From contig DATEDA010000158.1 in NCBI GenBank assembly GCA_035286595.1, positions 1-64,000 on the forward strand: 64,000 nucleotides of DNA, in the 5' to 3' direction. Both the position numbers and the translations under genes were made by a program. Origin of the DNA: DATEDA01 sp035286595. GTDB taxonomy: Bacteria > Pseudomonadota > Gammaproteobacteria > Burkholderiales > SG8-39. The notes below the pieces were generated by a model. It was given only the letters and a program-made list of their open reading frames with translations, had not been told where the DNA came from and ran no database searches. Shown here piece after piece: positions 28,274 to 36,838 of this stretch; within the stretch, counting starts at the first letter, position 1; every line of letters begins with the position of its first letter.

Positions 28274-28331
28274 CGGGCTGCCTTGTCGCTTCGCGCCAAG
28301 GATTCGCGCTTGGGGCGGCCGGCGCGCTCAT
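28271..28331 (-). repeat. Copy A of a ~60-bp repeat ending at a start codon
   Basis: Nearly identical to 31272-31333, with a handful of substitutions and one indel. On the minus strand it runs from an ATGAGC to the ATGAG of the SDR start and carries GRPKRESLARSDKAAR-stop in one frame. Its TGA overlaps the SDR ATG. A CCAAG/CTTGG hairpin and an AAGG ribosome-binding site lie inside. Confidence 0.75.
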
Positions 28332-28355
28332 GGCGACGGCCGTGCCGCCGGCGGC

Positions 28356-29138
28356 CTACGCGCCGATCCGGTCGTAGAAGCGGGTGAGCGCCTGGTTGAA
28401 GGCCTCGGGCTGCTCGATGTTCGAGATGTGTGAGGCCGACGGAATCACGACTAGCTCCGAGCCGGGCACGTTTTCGTGGATCGCGCGCGTGCCCGGCGCG
28501 GCGACGTCCTCGGCGCCGGTGATCGCGAGCACCGGCACCCGGATCTCCTTCAGGCGCGCGGTGAGGTCGATCTTCGGGATCGCATGGCAGCAGCCGACGT
28601 AGCCCGCGACCGGCGTCGCGCGGATCATGCCTGCGATCGGCTGGATCCGATCCGGCCGCGCCTTGCGGTAGGGCTCGGTGAACCAGCGCGCGAGCGTCGA
28701 CTCGACGGTCGCCTCCATCCCCTTCGCCTCCGCCACCTCGATGCGCTCCTTCCACATCGGCCACGCCTCCGGCGGGTTGCGGCTGGTCGTGTCCGCGAGC
28801 ACGAGGCTCCGGAGCACACCGGGGTGCTTGAGCGCGAGCGTCTGTCCGATCATCGCGCCCATCGAAATCCCGATCCAGTGGGCCTCGCGCACGTCGAGTG
28901 CATCGAGCAGCCCCTTCGCGTCGTCCGCCAGCATCTCCAGGGTGTAGGCGCCCGCCGGTGCATCGCTCTGCCCGTGGCCGCGCGTGTCGTAGCGCAGCAC
29001 CTTGAAGCGCTTGGCCAGGAGCTCCGCCTGCTCGCCCCACATCGCGGAGTTGCAAGCGAGCGAGTGGCTCATGACGAGCCAGGGGCCGGCGCCCTCAACG
29101 GTGTAGTACTGCTCGATGCCGTTCGCTCGGATTTTCAC
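28356..29138 (-). CDS. Alpha/beta hydrolase (3-oxoadipate enol-lactonase-like)
   Basis: 260 residues. The nucleophile elbow is GISMGAM (Ser near 97), the acid is in 'VLAITGAEDVAAP', and the His in 'PSASHISNIEQPEAFNQALTRF'. 'YDTRGHGQSDAP' is the family's strand-4 block. It most resembles PcaD-type lactonases, but in this operon a C-C or thioester hydrolase is as likely. GTG start with a strong AGGGAGGAG six bases before. It begins 15 bases after the spoT stop and is the first gene of the catabolic group hydrolase-SDR-ECH-ACAD-ligase. Confidence 0.87.
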   Translation of the reverse strand: MKIRANGIEQYYTVEGAGPWLVMSHSLACNSAMWGEQAELLAKRFKVLRYDTRGHGQSDAPAGAYTLEMLADDAKGLLDALDVREAHWIGISMGAMIGQTLALKHPGVLRSLVLADTTSRNPPEAWPMWKERIEVAEAKGMEATVESTLARWFTEPYRKARPDRIQPIAGMIRATPVAGYVGCCHAIPKIDLTARLKEIRVPVLAITGAEDVAAPGTRAIHENVPGSELVVIPSASHISNIEQPEAFNQALTRFYDRIGA

Positions 29139-29153
29139 GCGCTGCTCCTCCCT

Positions 29154-31274
29154 TTAATCCTTGACCCGCGCGAGCCGCACGACCTCCGGGATCCGCCGCA
29201 CCGACTTCATCACGCGCGCGAGGTGCAGCCGGTTCTGCACCTGGATCGTGAAGAGCATCGTCCTGTAGAGTCCGCGCTCCTCGTCGATGCTCACGTTGTC
29301 GATGTTCGAGCCGGCTTCGGCGATCGCGGCCGCAACCTTGGCGAGCACGCCGCGCTGGTTCGCGGCGTCGACTTTCACCCCGACGTCGAACGTGCGGTCG
29401 GTCTCCGCGGCCCACTCGACGTCGATCCACTTGTCGGGGTCGCCGCGCGCCTTGGCGGCGGTGGGGCAGTCGTGGGTGTGGACGACGAGCCCCTGTCCTT
29501 TCTTGATGAAGCCGACGATCGGGTCGCCGGGGATCGGCCTGCAGCACCGCGCGAACTGCACCGCCATCCCTTCGGAGCCGCGGATGACGATCGAGCCCTG
29601 GATCTTTGCGTCGGTCGGCGCGTGGTCGGCGAGCGCCAGGAGCTGACGGGCGACGATCGCCGCGAGCCGCTTGCCAAGACCGATGTCCGCCAGCACTTCC
29701 TCGCGGGACTTCGCGCCCGATTCGCGCACGAGCTTCTCCCAGCGCTCGGGCTCGATCGTCAGCGGATCGGACTCGAGCCCGCGCAGCGCCTGGCCGAGCA
29801 GCCGCTCGCCGAGCGCCGTCGACTCCTCGAACTGCATCGTCTTCAGGAAGTGCCGGATCTGCGAGCGCGCCTTGCCGGTCTTGACGTACGCGAGCCAGGC
29901 CGGGTTCGGGTGGGCGTGCGCCGCGGTGATGATCTCGACGCGGTCGCCGCTCCTCAGCTCGGTCCTGAGCGGCACGAGCTCGTAGTTCACCTTCGCCGCC
30001 ACGCAGCGGTTGCCGATGTCGGTGTGTACGGCATACGCGAAATCGACCGCGGTCGCCCCGCGCGGCAGCGCCATGATCTTGCCCTTCGGCGTGAAGAGGT
30101 AGACCTCCTCGGGGAACAGGTCGACCTTGACGTGCTCGAGAAACTCGGCCGAGTCGCCGCTCGCGTTCTGGATGTCGATCAGCGACTGCAGCCACTTGTG
30201 CGTGCGGCTCTGCACCTCGGAGAGCGTGCCCTCCTCGTCCTTGTAGAGCCAGTGCGAGGCGACGCCGGTCTCGGCGATGCGATGCATCTGGTGCGTCCGG
30301 ACCTGCACCTCCACCGGCACTCCGTACGGGCCGACCAGCGCGGTGTGCAGCGACTGGTAGCCGTTGACCTTCGGGATCGCGATGTAGTCCTTGAACTTGC
30401 CGGGCACCGGCTTGTAGAGCCCGTGCAGGACGCCGAGCGCGAGATAGCAGGAGGCCACGTCCTTGACGACGACGCGGAACCCGTAGATGTCGAGCACCTC
30501 GGAGAACGAGAGCTTCTTCTCGATCATCTTCTTGTAGATCGAGTAGACGTGCTTCTCGCGTCCGGCGGTGGTCGCTTCGATCCCGGCCTCGGTGAGCCGC
30601 TTGCCGATCGCCTCCAGGATCTTGTTCACCACCTCGCGCCGGTTGCCGCGCGCCGCCTTCACGGACTTCGCGAGCACCCGGTAGCGCATCGGGTGGATGT
30701 GCTCGAACCCGAGCTCCTGCAGCTCGCGGTACAGGCCGTCGAGCCCGAGCCGGTTCGCGATCGGCGCGTAGATCTCGAGCGTCTCCTTCGCGACGCGGCG
30801 CCGCTTCTGCGGGTTCACCGCCTCGAGCGTACGCATGTTGTGCAGGCGGTCCGCGAGCTTGATCAGGATGACGCGCACGTCGCGCGCCATCGCGAGCAGC
30901 ATCTTGCGGAAGTTCTCGGCCTGCGCGTCCTGCTGCGACTGGAACTCGATCCGGTCGAGCTTCGAGACGCCGTCGACCAGGTCGGCGACCGGTTTGCCGA
31001 ACCGGTTCGAGATGTCGTCCTTGGACACGTCGGTGTCCTCGACGACGTCGTGCAGCAGCGCCGCGATCAGGGTCTGGGCGTCGAGCTGCCACTCCGACAG
31101 GATCTCGGCGACCGCGACCGGATGCGAGATGTAGGGCTCGCCGGACTTCCGGTACTGGCCGTGATGGGCGGCGTCGCTGAAGTGGTACGCCTCTTCGAGG
31201 CGCGAGAGGTCGGCGGGCTTGAGGTAGCCGGCGACGCTCTGCCGGAGGACTTCGAGCGGGGCGACCGCGCTCAT
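29154..31274 (-). CDS. spoT: Bifunctional (p)ppGpp synthetase/hydrolase
   Basis: 706 residues with all expected domains. The HD hydrolase (HHGQYRKSGEPYISHPVAV ... HDVVEDT) is intact, so hydrolysis is expected. The synthetase is 'EVLDIYGFRVVV ... KFKDYIAIPKVNGYQSLHT', the TGS domain 'VYLFTPKGKIMALPRGATAVDFAYAVHT', and the C-terminal ACT domain ends in VKD. It sets stringent-response alarmone levels. It is the third gene of gmk-rpoZ-spoT, the classical order. The ATG is overlapped by the TGA of a 20-codon frame inside repeat copy B. The downstream aromatic operon begins after only 15 bases. Confidence 0.97.
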   Translation of the reverse strand: MSAVAPLEVLRQSVAGYLKPADLSRLEEAYHFSDAAHHGQYRKSGEPYISHPVAVAEILSEWQLDAQTLIAALLHDVVEDTDVSKDDISNRFGKPVADLVDGVSKLDRIEFQSQQDAQAENFRKMLLAMARDVRVILIKLADRLHNMRTLEAVNPQKRRRVAKETLEIYAPIANRLGLDGLYRELQELGFEHIHPMRYRVLAKSVKAARGNRREVVNKILEAIGKRLTEAGIEATTAGREKHVYSIYKKMIEKKLSFSEVLDIYGFRVVVKDVASCYLALGVLHGLYKPVPGKFKDYIAIPKVNGYQSLHTALVGPYGVPVEVQVRTHQMHRIAETGVASHWLYKDEEGTLSEVQSRTHKWLQSLIDIQNASGDSAEFLEHVKVDLFPEEVYLFTPKGKIMALPRGATAVDFAYAVHTDIGNRCVAAKVNYELVPLRTELRSGDRVEIITAAHAHPNPAWLAYVKTGKARSQIRHFLKTMQFEESTALGERLLGQALRGLESDPLTIEPERWEKLVRESGAKSREEVLADIGLGKRLAAIVARQLLALADHAPTDAKIQGSIVIRGSEGMAVQFARCCRPIPGDPIVGFIKKGQGLVVHTHDCPTAAKARGDPDKWIDVEWAAETDRTFDVGVKVDAANQRGVLAKVAAAIAEAGSNIDNVSIDEERGLYRTMLFTIQVQNRLHLARVMKSVRRIPEVVRLARVKD

Positions 31275-31333
31275 GGGGCTACCTTGTCGCTTCGCGCCAA
31301 GGATTCGCGCTCGGGGCGGCCCGGCGGGCTCAT
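31272..31333 (-). repeat. Copy B of the ~60-bp repeat, at the spoT start
   Basis: On the minus strand this begins with ATGAGC and encodes MSPPGRPERESLARSDKVAP-stop, its TGA overlapping the spoT ATG (CCATGAGC). AAGG lies seven bases before that ATG. The CCGAG/CTTGG stem retains pairing through a G-U, relative to CCAAG/CTTGG in copy A, which hints at selection on structure. Confidence 0.75.
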
Positions 31334-31433
31334 TCGACCGCCCTCCGGCAAGCGGTGCGCCCGCACCCGCCCGCCGGCGGCGGTGCGGAACGGCTGGAAG
31401 TGGTCAGCTCACGGGCGCGGTGGTCCAAGTTCG

Positions 31434-31643
31434 CTAGTTCTGGTGCACCTTGCTCAGCATCTCGATCCCGACCTTCCCGGCGGCGACCTCGCGGAGCGCG
31501 ATCACCGTCGGCTTGTCGCGCGTCGATTCGATGAGCGGCGTCCCGCCGTGGGCGAGCTGCCGCGCGCGGTAGGTCGCCGCGAGCGTGAGCTGGAAGCGGT
31601 TCGGGATCCTGTTCAGGCAATCTTCAACGGTAATGCGGGCCAT
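31434..31643 (-). CDS. rpoZ: RNA polymerase omega subunit
   Basis: 69 residues: ARITVEDCLNRIPNRFQLTLAATYRARQ, then KPTVIALREVAAGKVG, the conserved omega pattern. Omega helps beta-prime folding and forms part of a ppGpp site, which fits its place between gmk and spoT. It starts 15 bases after gmk. 159 bases separate it from spoT, and these hold repeat copy B and nothing else that I recognise. Confidence 0.96.
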   Translation of the reverse strand: MARITVEDCLNRIPNRFQLTLAATYRARQLAHGGTPLIESTRDKPTVIALREVAAGKVGIEMLSKVHQN

Positions 31644-31658
31644 GTGCGGTTCCTAGTC

Positions 31659-32267
31659 CTAATTATGCAGTCGGAATAACTCGGGATGGCGCGCGCTCTG
31701 GTGCGCGAGGCGCAGTCTGGAAGCGCGCACGACCGCGTCCAAGTCCCGGCGAGCCTCCTCGAAGTCTTTGTTGATTATAACGAAATCGAACTCGGCCGCG
31801 TGGCCCATTTCTTCCGCGGCGGCCGCCAGCCGCCGCTGGATGGCGTCCTCGGTGTCCTTGCCGCGGGCCCTTAGCCGGCGCTCGAGCTCGGGCCGCGAGG
31901 GCGGCAGGATGAAGATGCCCACCGCGTCCGGGAAGATCCGCCGCACCTGCTGCGCGCCCTGCCAGTCGATCTCGAGCACGATGTCGCGGCCGCGCGCGCG
32001 CACGTCGGCGATCTGCTTTTGCGAGGTCGCGTAGAGATTGCCGTGCACCTCCGCGCTCTCGAGGAACTCGCCCGCCTCGAGCATGCGCTGGAACGTGGCC
32101 CGGTTGACGAAGTGGTACTCGCGACCGTTGACCTCGCCCGCCCGCGCCGCGCGCGTCGTGTACGAGATCGACAGCACGAGTTGCGGATCGTCGGCGAGCA
32201 CGGCGTTGACGAGCGAGGACTTGCCCGCGCCGGAGGGCGCCGCGATGATGAAGAGCAGGCCCTGCAT
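31659..32267 (-). CDS. gmk: Guanylate kinase
   Basis: 202 residues. The P-loop is APSGAGKSS near residue 10, followed by SISYTTRAARAGEVNGREYHFV, the GMP-binding segment, 'EIDWQGAQQVRRIFPDAVGIFILPPS' and the lid arginines. It phosphorylates GMP to GDP, upstream of GTP and (p)ppGpp. First gene of gmk-rpoZ-spoT. Confidence 0.96.
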   Translation of the reverse strand: MQGLLFIIAAPSGAGKSSLVNAVLADDPQLVLSISYTTRAARAGEVNGREYHFVNRATFQRMLEAGEFLESAEVHGNLYATSQKQIADVRARGRDIVLEIDWQGAQQVRRIFPDAVGIFILPPSRPELERRLRARGKDTEDAIQRRLAAAAEEMGHAAEFDFVIINKDFEEARRDLDAVVRASRLRLAHQSARHPELFRLHN

Positions 32268-32430
32268 GGCTAGTGAAGGGTGCTGGGTAAAAGGTGAAGG
32301 GTAAGGGTGGCGCCCCGGGCCGTCGCCTGCCCGCCTGCGAATCCCGCTATATTCGCATGCGTGTCCCGGTGCGCCGGAGGGCGCGCCGTGGATGAACGTG
32401 CGCTACTTCTCACCATCCACCCGTCACCCG
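32268..32430. repeat. Intergenic repeat region between gmk and yicC
   Basis: 163 bases rich in GAAGGGT / CACCCGTC-type short repeats, with GGTGGCGCCCCG in the middle. It resembles the purH-fis spacer. A perfect dyad TGCGAAT-N8-ATTCGCA lies at 32336-32357 and may be an operator or hairpin for the gmk transcript. No gene is present. Confidence 0.45.
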
Positions 32431-33297
32431 TCACTCGAGGTTCTGCACCTGCTCGCGCATCTGCTCGATGAGGACTTTGAATTCCAGCACCGCGGCCGAA
32501 AGCTCCTTCGACACCGATTTCGCGCCGAGCGTGTTGGCCTCGCGGTTGAGCTCCTGCATCAGGAAGTCGAGGCGCTTCCCGACCGCGCCGCCGGCCGCGA
32601 GCACGCGCTCCACCTCGTCGAGGTGGGCACCAAGCCGCGAGAGCTCCTCGGCGACGTCGATCCGCACGCCGAACACCGCGATCTCCTGCCGGATGCGCTC
32701 CTCGTCGGCGCTCGCGAGCGCTTCGCGCAGCTTCGCGGCGAGCTTCTCGGCGTAGGCGGCGACCGCCTGCGGGACGAGCGGCTCGATCTCGGCGAGCCGG
32801 CTGCGAATCCTGGCGACCCGCTCGCGGATCATCCGCGCGAGCTTCTCGCCTTCGCGGACGCGGGCTGCCGAGAGCTCGGCCAGGGCGGCGCGCATCGCGT
32901 CGAGCGCGGCCTCGCGGAGCGCTTCGGCCGCGGCCGTGTCCTCGCCGAGCACGCCGGGCCAGTGCAGCACCTCGATGACGCGGAGCGGCTGCGCCTCGGG
33001 AAGCGCGCCGCGCACCAGCTGCGACAGGCGCGCGAGACGCGAGAGCACCTCGGTGTTGAGCGCCGCCTCGCCGCGGGCGAGCGGCGAGGCCGTGAATGCG
33101 AGGCGGCAATCGAGCTTGCCCCGCGCCACGCTCGCCATCGCCAGCTCGCGAAGCTGCGGCTCGGCGGACCGCAGCTCCTCCGCGATCCGGAACTGGACGT
33201 CGAGAAACCGGCTGTTGACGCTCTTCAGCTCGAGCGCGAGCGTCCCGGCCGCGAGCTCGCGCGTCGCGGCGGCGTAGCCGGTCATACTGCTCACCAT
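32431..33297 (-). CDS. yicC: YicC-family endoribonuclease
   Basis: 288 residues from the ATG of MVSSMTGYA, the invariant YicC start. An upstream in-frame ATG adds 20 non-homologous residues and was rejected. 'LELKSVNSRFLDVQFRI' and the C-terminal 'KRLDFLMQELNREANTLGAKS' are the signature blocks; the latter holds the residues thought to bind metal/RNA. YicC is known as an oligomeric ribonuclease acting on small RNAs. Its linkage to gmk and rpoZ is usual. It is divergent from the kinase gene. Confidence 0.95.
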   Translation of the reverse strand: MVSSMTGYAAATRELAAGTLALELKSVNSRFLDVQFRIAEELRSAEPQLRELAMASVARGKLDCRLAFTASPLARGEAALNTEVLSRLARLSQLVRGALPEAQPLRVIEVLHWPGVLGEDTAAAEALREAALDAMRAALAELSAARVREGEKLARMIRERVARIRSRLAEIEPLVPQAVAAYAEKLAAKLREALASADEERIRQEIAVFGVRIDVAEELSRLGAHLDEVERVLAAGGAVGKRLDFLMQELNREANTLGAKSVSKELSAAVLEFKVLIEQMREQVQNLE

Positions 33298-33494
33298 CGA
33301 TCGGTTTCCTCGCTCCAAGAGGCGGGTCGGCGCTTTACTTTGTGCCGAGATACTCACAAAATCAGCCGGCTTCGATCGCTATCTTAAGGGAAGGCGAGAA
33401 CAAGAGGGCGACGCCCCTTGTGAATTCGCCGGGTCAGGAACCCGCGAGAAACCAAACAACCGCTCGAACCGAGGTTCCGGGACGCCAGAGGCTC

Positions 33495-34442
33495 ATGCCG
33501 TCGCAAGCGAACATCCCGCTGTTGGAGGGCTACCAGCTCCAGAACTACCGCATCACGAAGGTGCTCTCGGCGGGCGGCTTCTCGATGGTCTACCTGGCGC
33601 ACGACGAAACCGACCAGCCGGTCGCGATCAAGGAGTACCTGCCGAGCTCGCTCGCGCTCCGTCGCGAGGGCGACGTGCTGCCGTCGATCGCCGAGGAAAA
33701 CCTTGCGACCTTCCGCTACGGGATGAAGTGCTTCTTCGAGGAGGGTCGCGCGCTCGCCAAGCTCTCGCATCCGAACGTGGTGCGGGTCTTGAACTTCTTC
33801 CGCGCGAACGAGACGGTGTACCTGGTGATGCGTTACGAGCGCGGACGCACGCTGCAGGAGCACATCCAGCACCGGCGCGGCTCGATGAAGGAGAACTTCA
33901 TCCGCCGCGTGTTCACCCTGCTCCTCAACGGGCTGCGCGAGGTGCACGCGAACAAGCTGCTCCATCTCGACATCAAGCCGGCGAACATCTACATCCGCAA
34001 CGACATCACCCCGGTGCTGATCGACTTCGGCGCCGCGCGCCAGACGCTCACCGCCGAGGGCTTCAAGCTGAACCCGATGTATACGCCGGGCTTCGCCTCG
34101 CCGGAGCACTATCAGAAGCGCGAGCTCCTCGGGCCGTGGAGCGACATCTATTCGGTGGGCGCGAGCATCTTCGCGTGTCTCGCGGGCGCCGCGCCGCAGG
34201 CGGCGGATCTGCGCACCGAGAAGGATCGCTACGTGTCGGCGACGAGGCTGTTCAACGGCAAGTACTCCAATCAGCTGCTTGAGACGATCGACTGGTGCCT
34301 GCAGCTCGACCACGCGAAGCGGCCGCAGAGCGTGATGGCGCTGCAGAAGGTGCTGCTGCGCGAGCGCGACCCGGAAGGGCCGAGCAAGCGCTCGTTCGTG
34401 GCGAACCTGCGCGGCACGCTGTTCAAGCTCGCACGACGGTGA
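33495..34442 (+). CDS. Serine/threonine protein kinase (Hanks type, non-RD)
   Basis: 315 residues from ATG 33495; an in-frame ATG at 33342 adds a non-homologous leader. Visible subdomains are the glycine loop LSAGGFSMVYLAHD, the VAIK lysine (PVAIKEYLP), the loop LLHLDIKPANIYI (HLD in place of HRD, hence non-RD), DFG in LIDFGAARQ, and APE-like 'PGFASPEHYQ'. There is no transmembrane helix or sensor domain. A PP2C phosphatase follows 37 bases later, forming a kinase/phosphatase pair at the head of rph-rdgB-hemW, an order I know from betaproteobacteria. Targets are unknown. Confidence 0.92.
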   Translation: MPSQANIPLLEGYQLQNYRITKVLSAGGFSMVYLAHDETDQPVAIKEYLPSSLALRREGDVLPSIAEENLATFRYGMKCFFEEGRALAKLSHPNVVRVLNFFRANETVYLVMRYERGRTLQEHIQHRRGSMKENFIRRVFTLLLNGLREVHANKLLHLDIKPANIYIRNDITPVLIDFGAARQTLTAEGFKLNPMYTPGFASPEHYQKRELLGPWSDIYSVGASIFACLAGAAPQAADLRTEKDRYVSATRLFNGKYSNQLLETIDWCLQLDHAKRPQSVMALQKVLLRERDPEGPSKRSFVANLRGTLFKLARR

Positions 34443-34479
34443 GGGTCGTGGAGCACGCCCGACGGGGAGGGCGACACAG

Positions 34480-35400
34480 ATGAAGTTCTCGATCTACCAG
34501 GAAAGCCGGCAGGGACCGCGAAAGTCCAACCAGGACCGGGTCGCGTACTGCTACAGTCGCGATACGCTCTGCATGACGATTGCCGACGGCATGGGCGGAC
34601 ACCTGCACGGCGAGGTGGCGGCGCAGATCGCGACCCAGTTCGTCTCGGAGGCGTTCCAGCGCGAGGCGCAGCCGCGCCTCGCCGATCCCTTCAAGTTCCT
34701 GCTCGACTCGATCACGGCCGCGCACCACGCGATCGTCGACTACGCGAACGTGCGCAGCCTGCTCGAGACGCCGCGCACCACCTGCGTCGCGTGCATCGTG
34801 CAGGACGGGCTCGCGTACTGGGCGCATGTGGGCGACTCGCGTCTGTACCTCATCCGCAACGGCCGCGTGGAAGCGCAGACGAAGGACCACTCGCGGGTGC
34901 AGATCCTCGTCGACGCTGGGCGGATCCGGGAGGAGGCGGTCGCCGCTCACCCCGACCGCAACAAGATCTTCAACTGTCTCGGGCAGATGGGCCCGCCGCG
35001 GGTGGACCTGTCGCGCCGGACGGCGCTCCGCGACCAGGACACGCTGCTCCTCTGCTCCGACGGGCTCTGGGGGCCCCTCACGTCGCGGCAGCTCTGCGAG
35101 GAACTGCTCCGCGCCGACATCATGCACGCGATCCCGGTCCTGCTCGACATGGCCGAGGTGCGTGCCGGCAAGGACGGCGACAACGCGTCCGTGGTCGCAA
35201 TGAAATGGGCCGACGAGCTCGAGGGGGCCGGGGCCGACTGGATTTCGACCGTCAGCATGGACCCGACGCATGTGAAGACCACGATCGAGCAGTTCGGACG
35301 ATCCAAGCCGCCGCCGGGGCAGACCGGGTACCTCACCGACGACGAGATCGAGCGCGCGATCGACGAGATCCGCAACGCGATCAAGAAGCACTCGAAGTAG
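34480..35400 (+). CDS. PP2C-family protein serine/threonine phosphatase
   Basis: 306 residues. Metal-site motifs are in order: SNQDRVAY, ADGMGGHLHGE, HVGDSRLYLIRNG, LLLCSDGLWGPL and GDNASVVAMKW. The last ~60 residues (DELEGAGADWISTVSMD ... IDEIRNAIKKHSK) form a charged tail outside the catalytic fold. It probably reverses phosphorylation by the adjacent kinase. It ends 16 bases before rph, so the signalling pair and RNA/nucleotide genes are likely cotranscribed. Confidence 0.93.
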   Translation: MKFSIYQESRQGPRKSNQDRVAYCYSRDTLCMTIADGMGGHLHGEVAAQIATQFVSEAFQREAQPRLADPFKFLLDSITAAHHAIVDYANVRSLLETPRTTCVACIVQDGLAYWAHVGDSRLYLIRNGRVEAQTKDHSRVQILVDAGRIREEAVAAHPDRNKIFNCLGQMGPPRVDLSRRTALRDQDTLLLCSDGLWGPLTSRQLCEELLRADIMHAIPVLLDMAEVRAGKDGDNASVVAMKWADELEGAGADWISTVSMDPTHVKTTIEQFGRSKPPPGQTGYLTDDEIERAIDEIRNAIKKHSK

Positions 35401-35416
35401 CTCGCCGTCGCCAGTC

Positions 35417-36133
35417 ATGCGTCCGTCAGGCCGGAAACCCGACGCGCTGCGCCCCGTCCGCATCACCCGCGGCTACACCAAGCACGCCGAAGGCTCGGTG
35501 CTCGTCGAGTTCGGCGACACGAAGGTCGTCTGCACCGCGACCATCGAAGAGCGCGTGCCCCCGTTCCTGAAGGACAAGGGTCAGGGTTGGGTCACGGCCG
35601 AGTACGGGATGCTCCCGCGCGCGACCAACACGCGCACCGATCGCGAGGCCGCGCGCGGCCGGCAATCGGGGCGGACCCTCGAGATCCAGCGGCTGATCGG
35701 TCGCAGCTTGCGCGCGGTGAGCGATCTCCCGAAGCTCGGTCCCCGGACGATCCAGGTCGACTGCGACGTGCTCCAGGCCGACGGCGGGACGCGCACGGCG
35801 AGCATCACGGGCAGCTTCGTCGCCCTGCACGATGCGGTGTCGACGCTCGCCGCCCGCGGCCTCGTCGCGACCTCGCCGCTGCGCGACTTCGTCGCCGCGG
35901 TGTCCGTGGGGATCTACCAGGGCACGCCGGTGCTCGATCTCGACTACGCCGAGGACTCCGCGTGCGACACGGACATGAACGTCGTCATGACGGGCGCCGG
36001 GCGGTTCGTCGAGGTCCAGGGGACCGCCGAGGGTGAGCCGTTCACGCGCGCCGAGATCGACGCGCTCCTCGCGCTCGCCGAGCGCGGGATCCGGGAGCTG
36101 ATCGTGAAGCAGCGCGCCGCGCTGGGCGTTTGA
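35417..36133 (+). CDS. rph: Ribonuclease PH
   Basis: 238 residues. Blocks are 'RPVRITRGYTKHAEGSVLVEFGDTKVVCTA', 'GWVTAEYGMLPRATNTRTDREAARGRQSGRTLEIQRLIGRSLRAV' and 'DCDVLQADGGTRTASITG'. It trims tRNA 3' ends phosphorolytically. It is full length, with no frameshift of the kind known in E. coli K-12 rph. Followed after seven bases by rdgB. Confidence 0.96.
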   Translation: MRPSGRKPDALRPVRITRGYTKHAEGSVLVEFGDTKVVCTATIEERVPPFLKDKGQGWVTAEYGMLPRATNTRTDREAARGRQSGRTLEIQRLIGRSLRAVSDLPKLGPRTIQVDCDVLQADGGTRTASITGSFVALHDAVSTLAARGLVATSPLRDFVAAVSVGIYQGTPVLDLDYAEDSACDTDMNVVMTGAGRFVEVQGTAEGEPFTRAEIDALLALAERGIRELIVKQRAALGV

Positions 36134-36140
36134 AGCTTCA

Positions 36141-36731
36141 GTGAAGCAGCTCGTCCTCGCGTCGTCCAACCCTGGCAAGCTCCGCGAATTCGGCGAGCTG
36201 CTCGCACCGCTCGGGATCGAGGTCGTCGCGCAGGGTGCGCTCGGCGTGCCCGACGCCGAGGAGCCGCACGCGACCTTCGTCGAGAACGCGCTCGCGAAAG
36301 CGCGGAACGCCGCGCGACGCGCGAAGCTGCCGGCGCTCGCCGACGACTCCGGGATCTGCGTCGCGGCGCTCGATGGGGAGCCCGGAGTGCATTCGGCGCG
36401 GTTCGCCGGCGAGCCGAAGTCCGACCAACGCAACAACGAGAGGCTCGTCCGGCTCCTCAAGGACCAGCCCGACCGCCGCGCACACTATTACTGTGTCGTC
36501 GTGCTGGTCCGGCACGCCGACGACCCCGAGCCGCTGATCGCGGAGGGACGCTGGCACGGCGAGGTGATCGACACGCCGCGCGGCGCCGGCGGCTTCGGCT
36601 ACGACCCGCACTTCCTGCTACCCGACCTCGGCCGCACGGCAGCCGAGCTGAGCCCCCACGAGAAGCACGCGGTCAGCCATCGCGGGAAGGCACTGCGGCG
36701 GCTGCTCGCGCTGCTCCGCGAGCAAGCGTGA
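36141..36731 (+). CDS. rdgB: dITP/XTP pyrophosphatase (non-canonical purine NTPase)
   Basis: 196 residues from GTG 36141. 'KQLVLASSNPGKLREFGELL' is the family start, 'TFVENALAKARNAARRAKLPALADDSGICVAALDGEPGVHSARFAG' covers the active site, and 'GAGGFGYDPHFLLPD' the metal region. It removes deaminated purine nucleotides. Last gene of the rph-rdgB pair; hemW, usually next, is displaced here by a ~2 kb accessory patch. Confidence 0.95.
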   Translation: MKQLVLASSNPGKLREFGELLAPLGIEVVAQGALGVPDAEEPHATFVENALAKARNAARRAKLPALADDSGICVAALDGEPGVHSARFAGEPKSDQRNNERLVRLLKDQPDRRAHYYCVVVLVRHADDPEPLIAEGRWHGEVIDTPRGAGGFGYDPHFLLPDLGRTAAELSPHEKHAVSHRGKALRRLLALLREQA

Positions 36732-36809
36732 GGCCGGCCCCGCTCGCGCGCGCACCGCAACCGGCGCCGAAGACCGCCACGTCGAATCGAGGTACCGTGA
36801 CTTATCCGC

Positions 36810-36838
36810 TGGACGCGGATACGCTGCCAGCGTATAGT
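36810..36838 (+). promoter_or_regulatory. Putative promoter before the toxin relic
   Basis: TGGACG (36810-36815) and TATAGT (36833-36838) are spaced by 17 bases. The -10 box ends at the first base of the relic's remaining frame, so transcription would yield mainly the downstream HTH gene. Confidence 0.35.

Noticed and set aside
36236..36537. Alternative frame inside rdgB
   Set aside because: No start signal or motif; rdgB is complete and canonical.
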